From Natrialbaceae archaeon Tc-Br11_E2g1 (GTDB lineage Archaea; Halobacteriota; Halobacteria; Halobacteriales; Natrialbaceae): a stretch of DNA of 6,508 nucleotides. A program made the position numbers and the translations under genes. Each line of letters opens with the position of its first letter. The first letter of the stretch is position 1. Below the pieces are notes generated by a model, which ran no database searches, had not been told where the DNA came from, and saw only the letters and a program-made list of their open reading frames with translations. Below are positions 5,396 through 6,508 of this stretch, in pieces. Location: positions 1-6,508 of the forward strand of contig LKNC01000162.1 of NCBI GenBank assembly GCA_001564255.1, in the 5' to 3' direction.

Positions 5396-6508
5396 ATGAG
5401 CTACTCGGGACCCACGAGTCTCTACATCGACGGAACGTGGACGGACGGCGAAACCGACGAGCAGATCGAAACCCTCGATCCGGCCGACGAGACGACCTAC
5501 GCGACGGTCGCTGCCGCGGGCGAGGACGACGTAGACGCGGCCGTCGAGGCCGCCCACGCGGCCGTCTCCCGGGGCAGCGAGTGGCGTGACCTCGCGCCCT
5601 CCGACCGGGCGGCGTACATGCACGCTATGGCGGACAAAATCGAGGAGTGGAAAGACGAGATCTCCCTGGTCGAGGCGCGGGACAACGGGAAGACCCAGTT
5701 CGAGGCGAACCTCGAGGTACAGATGGTCGTCGACACCTTCCGGTACTACGCCGGCTGGGCGGACAAGATCGAGGGGAGCCAGATCCCCGTCCCCGGCGAT
5801 CGACTCGACTTCACCATCCGCGAGCCCGTCGGCGTCACGGGCCACGTCGTCCCCTGGAACTACCCGTTCCAGCTCGCCGGCCGCAGCCTCGCACCCGCAC
5901 TGGCCTGTGGGAACAGTGGCGTGGTCAAACCCTCGAGCCAGACGCCGCTGTCGGCGCTGTACTACGCCAAGGCCGCAGAAGAAGTCGGCCTCCCCGACGG
6001 CGTGCTCAACGTCGTCCCCGGCCGGGGCAGTGTCGCCGGCTCCGCACTGGCCGAGCACCCGGGCGTCGACCACCTCGCATTTACTGGTAGTACGGAGATC
6101 GGCAAGCGCGTCATGGGCCAGGCCGCAGAGAACGTCACCGGCGTCACCCTCGAACTCGGCGGGAAGGGACCGAACGTCGTCTTCCCGGACGCCGACCTCG
6201 AGGCCGCCGCCCAGGGCGTCCACTACGGGATCTTCATGAACGCCGGCCAGATGTGCTGGGCCGGTTCGCGGCTGGTCGTCCACGAGGACGTCCACGACGA
6301 GGTCGTCGAGGGGATCGTCGCCGGTGCCGAGGCGACGCCACTCGGCGACGGCATCGACGACGACGCCCGCATGGGGCCGCTGGTCAGTGAGTCCCACCGC
6401 GAGGAGGTCATGGAGTACATCGAACAGGGGATCGAGGAGGGCGCGACGGTCGCCACCGGCGGGCGGATCCCCGAGGACAAATCGGAGGGGTACTTCCTCG
6501 AGCCGACG
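5396..6508 (+). CDS. NAD(P)-dependent aldehyde dehydrogenase, N-terminal 371 residues (runs off right edge)
   Basis: ALDH-superfamily enzymes oxidise aldehydes to acids with NAD(P)+. The frame is open from the ATG at 5396 to the window end without a stop; 371 codons of an expected 480-500 are present. Signatures in order: P-W-N-Y-P-F (residues 153-158, oxyanion-hole Asn155), K-P-S-S (178-181, coenzyme binding), F-T-G-S-T-E-I-G (229-236, the Rossmann turn), L-E-L-G-G-K (252-257, general base Glu253) and the catalytic Cys287 in G-Q-M-C-W-A-G-S-R. All catalytic residues are intact. The opening L-Y-I-D-G-T-W-T-D-G and overall pattern resemble betaine-aldehyde and related amino-aldehyde dehydrogenases, but substrate cannot be fixed. 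Nearness to an amine oxidase remnant suggests amine-derived aldehydes. The start is supported by the TATA box 31 bases upstream. Confidence 0.93.
   Translation, partial: MSYSGPTSLYIDGTWTDGETDEQIETLDPADETTYATVAAAGEDDVDAAVEAAHAAVSRGSEWRDLAPSDRAAYMHAMADKIEEWKDEISLVEARDNGKTQFEANLEVQMVVDTFRYYAGWADKIEGSQIPVPGDRLDFTIREPVGVTGHVVPWNYPFQLAGRSLAPALACGNSGVVKPSSQTPLSALYYAKAAEEVGLPDGVLNVVPGRGSVAGSALAEHPGVDHLAFTGSTEIGKRVMGQAAENVTGVTLELGGKGPNVVFPDADLEAAAQGVHYGIFMNAGQMCWAGSRLVVHEDVHDEVVEGIVAGAEATPLGDGIDDDARMGPLVSESHREEVMEYIEQGIEEGATVATGGRIPEDKSEGYFLEPT

Noticed and set aside
4835..6397. Minus-strand open frame of 520 codons extending the thioesterase upstream
   Set aside because: The extra part is antisense to the aldehyde dehydrogenase, shows no family pattern, and the thioesterase has a good start at 5266 with a TATA-like box.
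1..6508. Repeated CTCGAG hexamers across the window
   Set aside because: They fall mostly in coding sequence as Leu-Glu or Ser-Arg codons and are irregularly spaced; codon bias explains them.

Overview
The window looks like chromosomal DNA from a haloarchaeon. The genes are GC-rich with strong third-position G/C and Leu-Glu written as CTCGAG many times. The proteins are very acidic (Asp/Glu-rich), and several starts have a TATA-like element about 26-31 bases upstream with no Shine-Dalgarno site, as expected for leaderless haloarchaeal transcripts. A PGF-CTERM-like tail, which is restricted to archaea, supports this. Genus cannot be decided from the sequence.

Layout. At the left edge (1 to about 297) lies the upstream end of an IS200/IS605-type (IS1341-like) element on the minus strand. 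It comprises the first 57 codons of a TnpB RNA-guided nuclease plus an end region with a strong hairpin. It abuts, in the middle of a coding frame, the C-terminal catalytic part of a copper/topaquinone amine oxidase (303-1322, +). This part keeps the TPQ tyrosine and all three copper histidines but lacks everything upstream, including the region of the catalytic Asp, so I read it as an interrupted gene. After a 230-base gap come three plus-strand genes with short gaps: a RidA-like protein with His in place of the catalytic Arg (1553-1930), an M24/creatinase-fold protein with one metal-binding Asp replaced by Cys (2003-3277), and a luciferase-like (LLM) flavin oxidoreductase (3362-4369). Directly after it is a second broken gene, the C-terminal end of a penicillin-acylase-like secreted protein with a PGF-CTERM-like anchor (about 4378-4779). 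A convergent PaaI-type thioesterase follows (4835-5266, -), and diverging from it an aldehyde dehydrogenase (5396 to beyond the end, +).

How they may work together. Amine oxidase makes aldehydes, which an aldehyde dehydrogenase could oxidise. RidA-like proteins act on or bind imine/enamine-type compounds, M24-fold enzymes hydrolyse C-N bonds, and LLM flavoenzymes oxygenate or reduce small molecules. The neighbourhood therefore suggests catabolism of a nitrogen-containing small molecule, but the substrate is not visible. Two of the eight protein genes are remnants, so this is also a locus being eroded by transposition and deletion. I found no tRNA, rRNA or CRISPR array.
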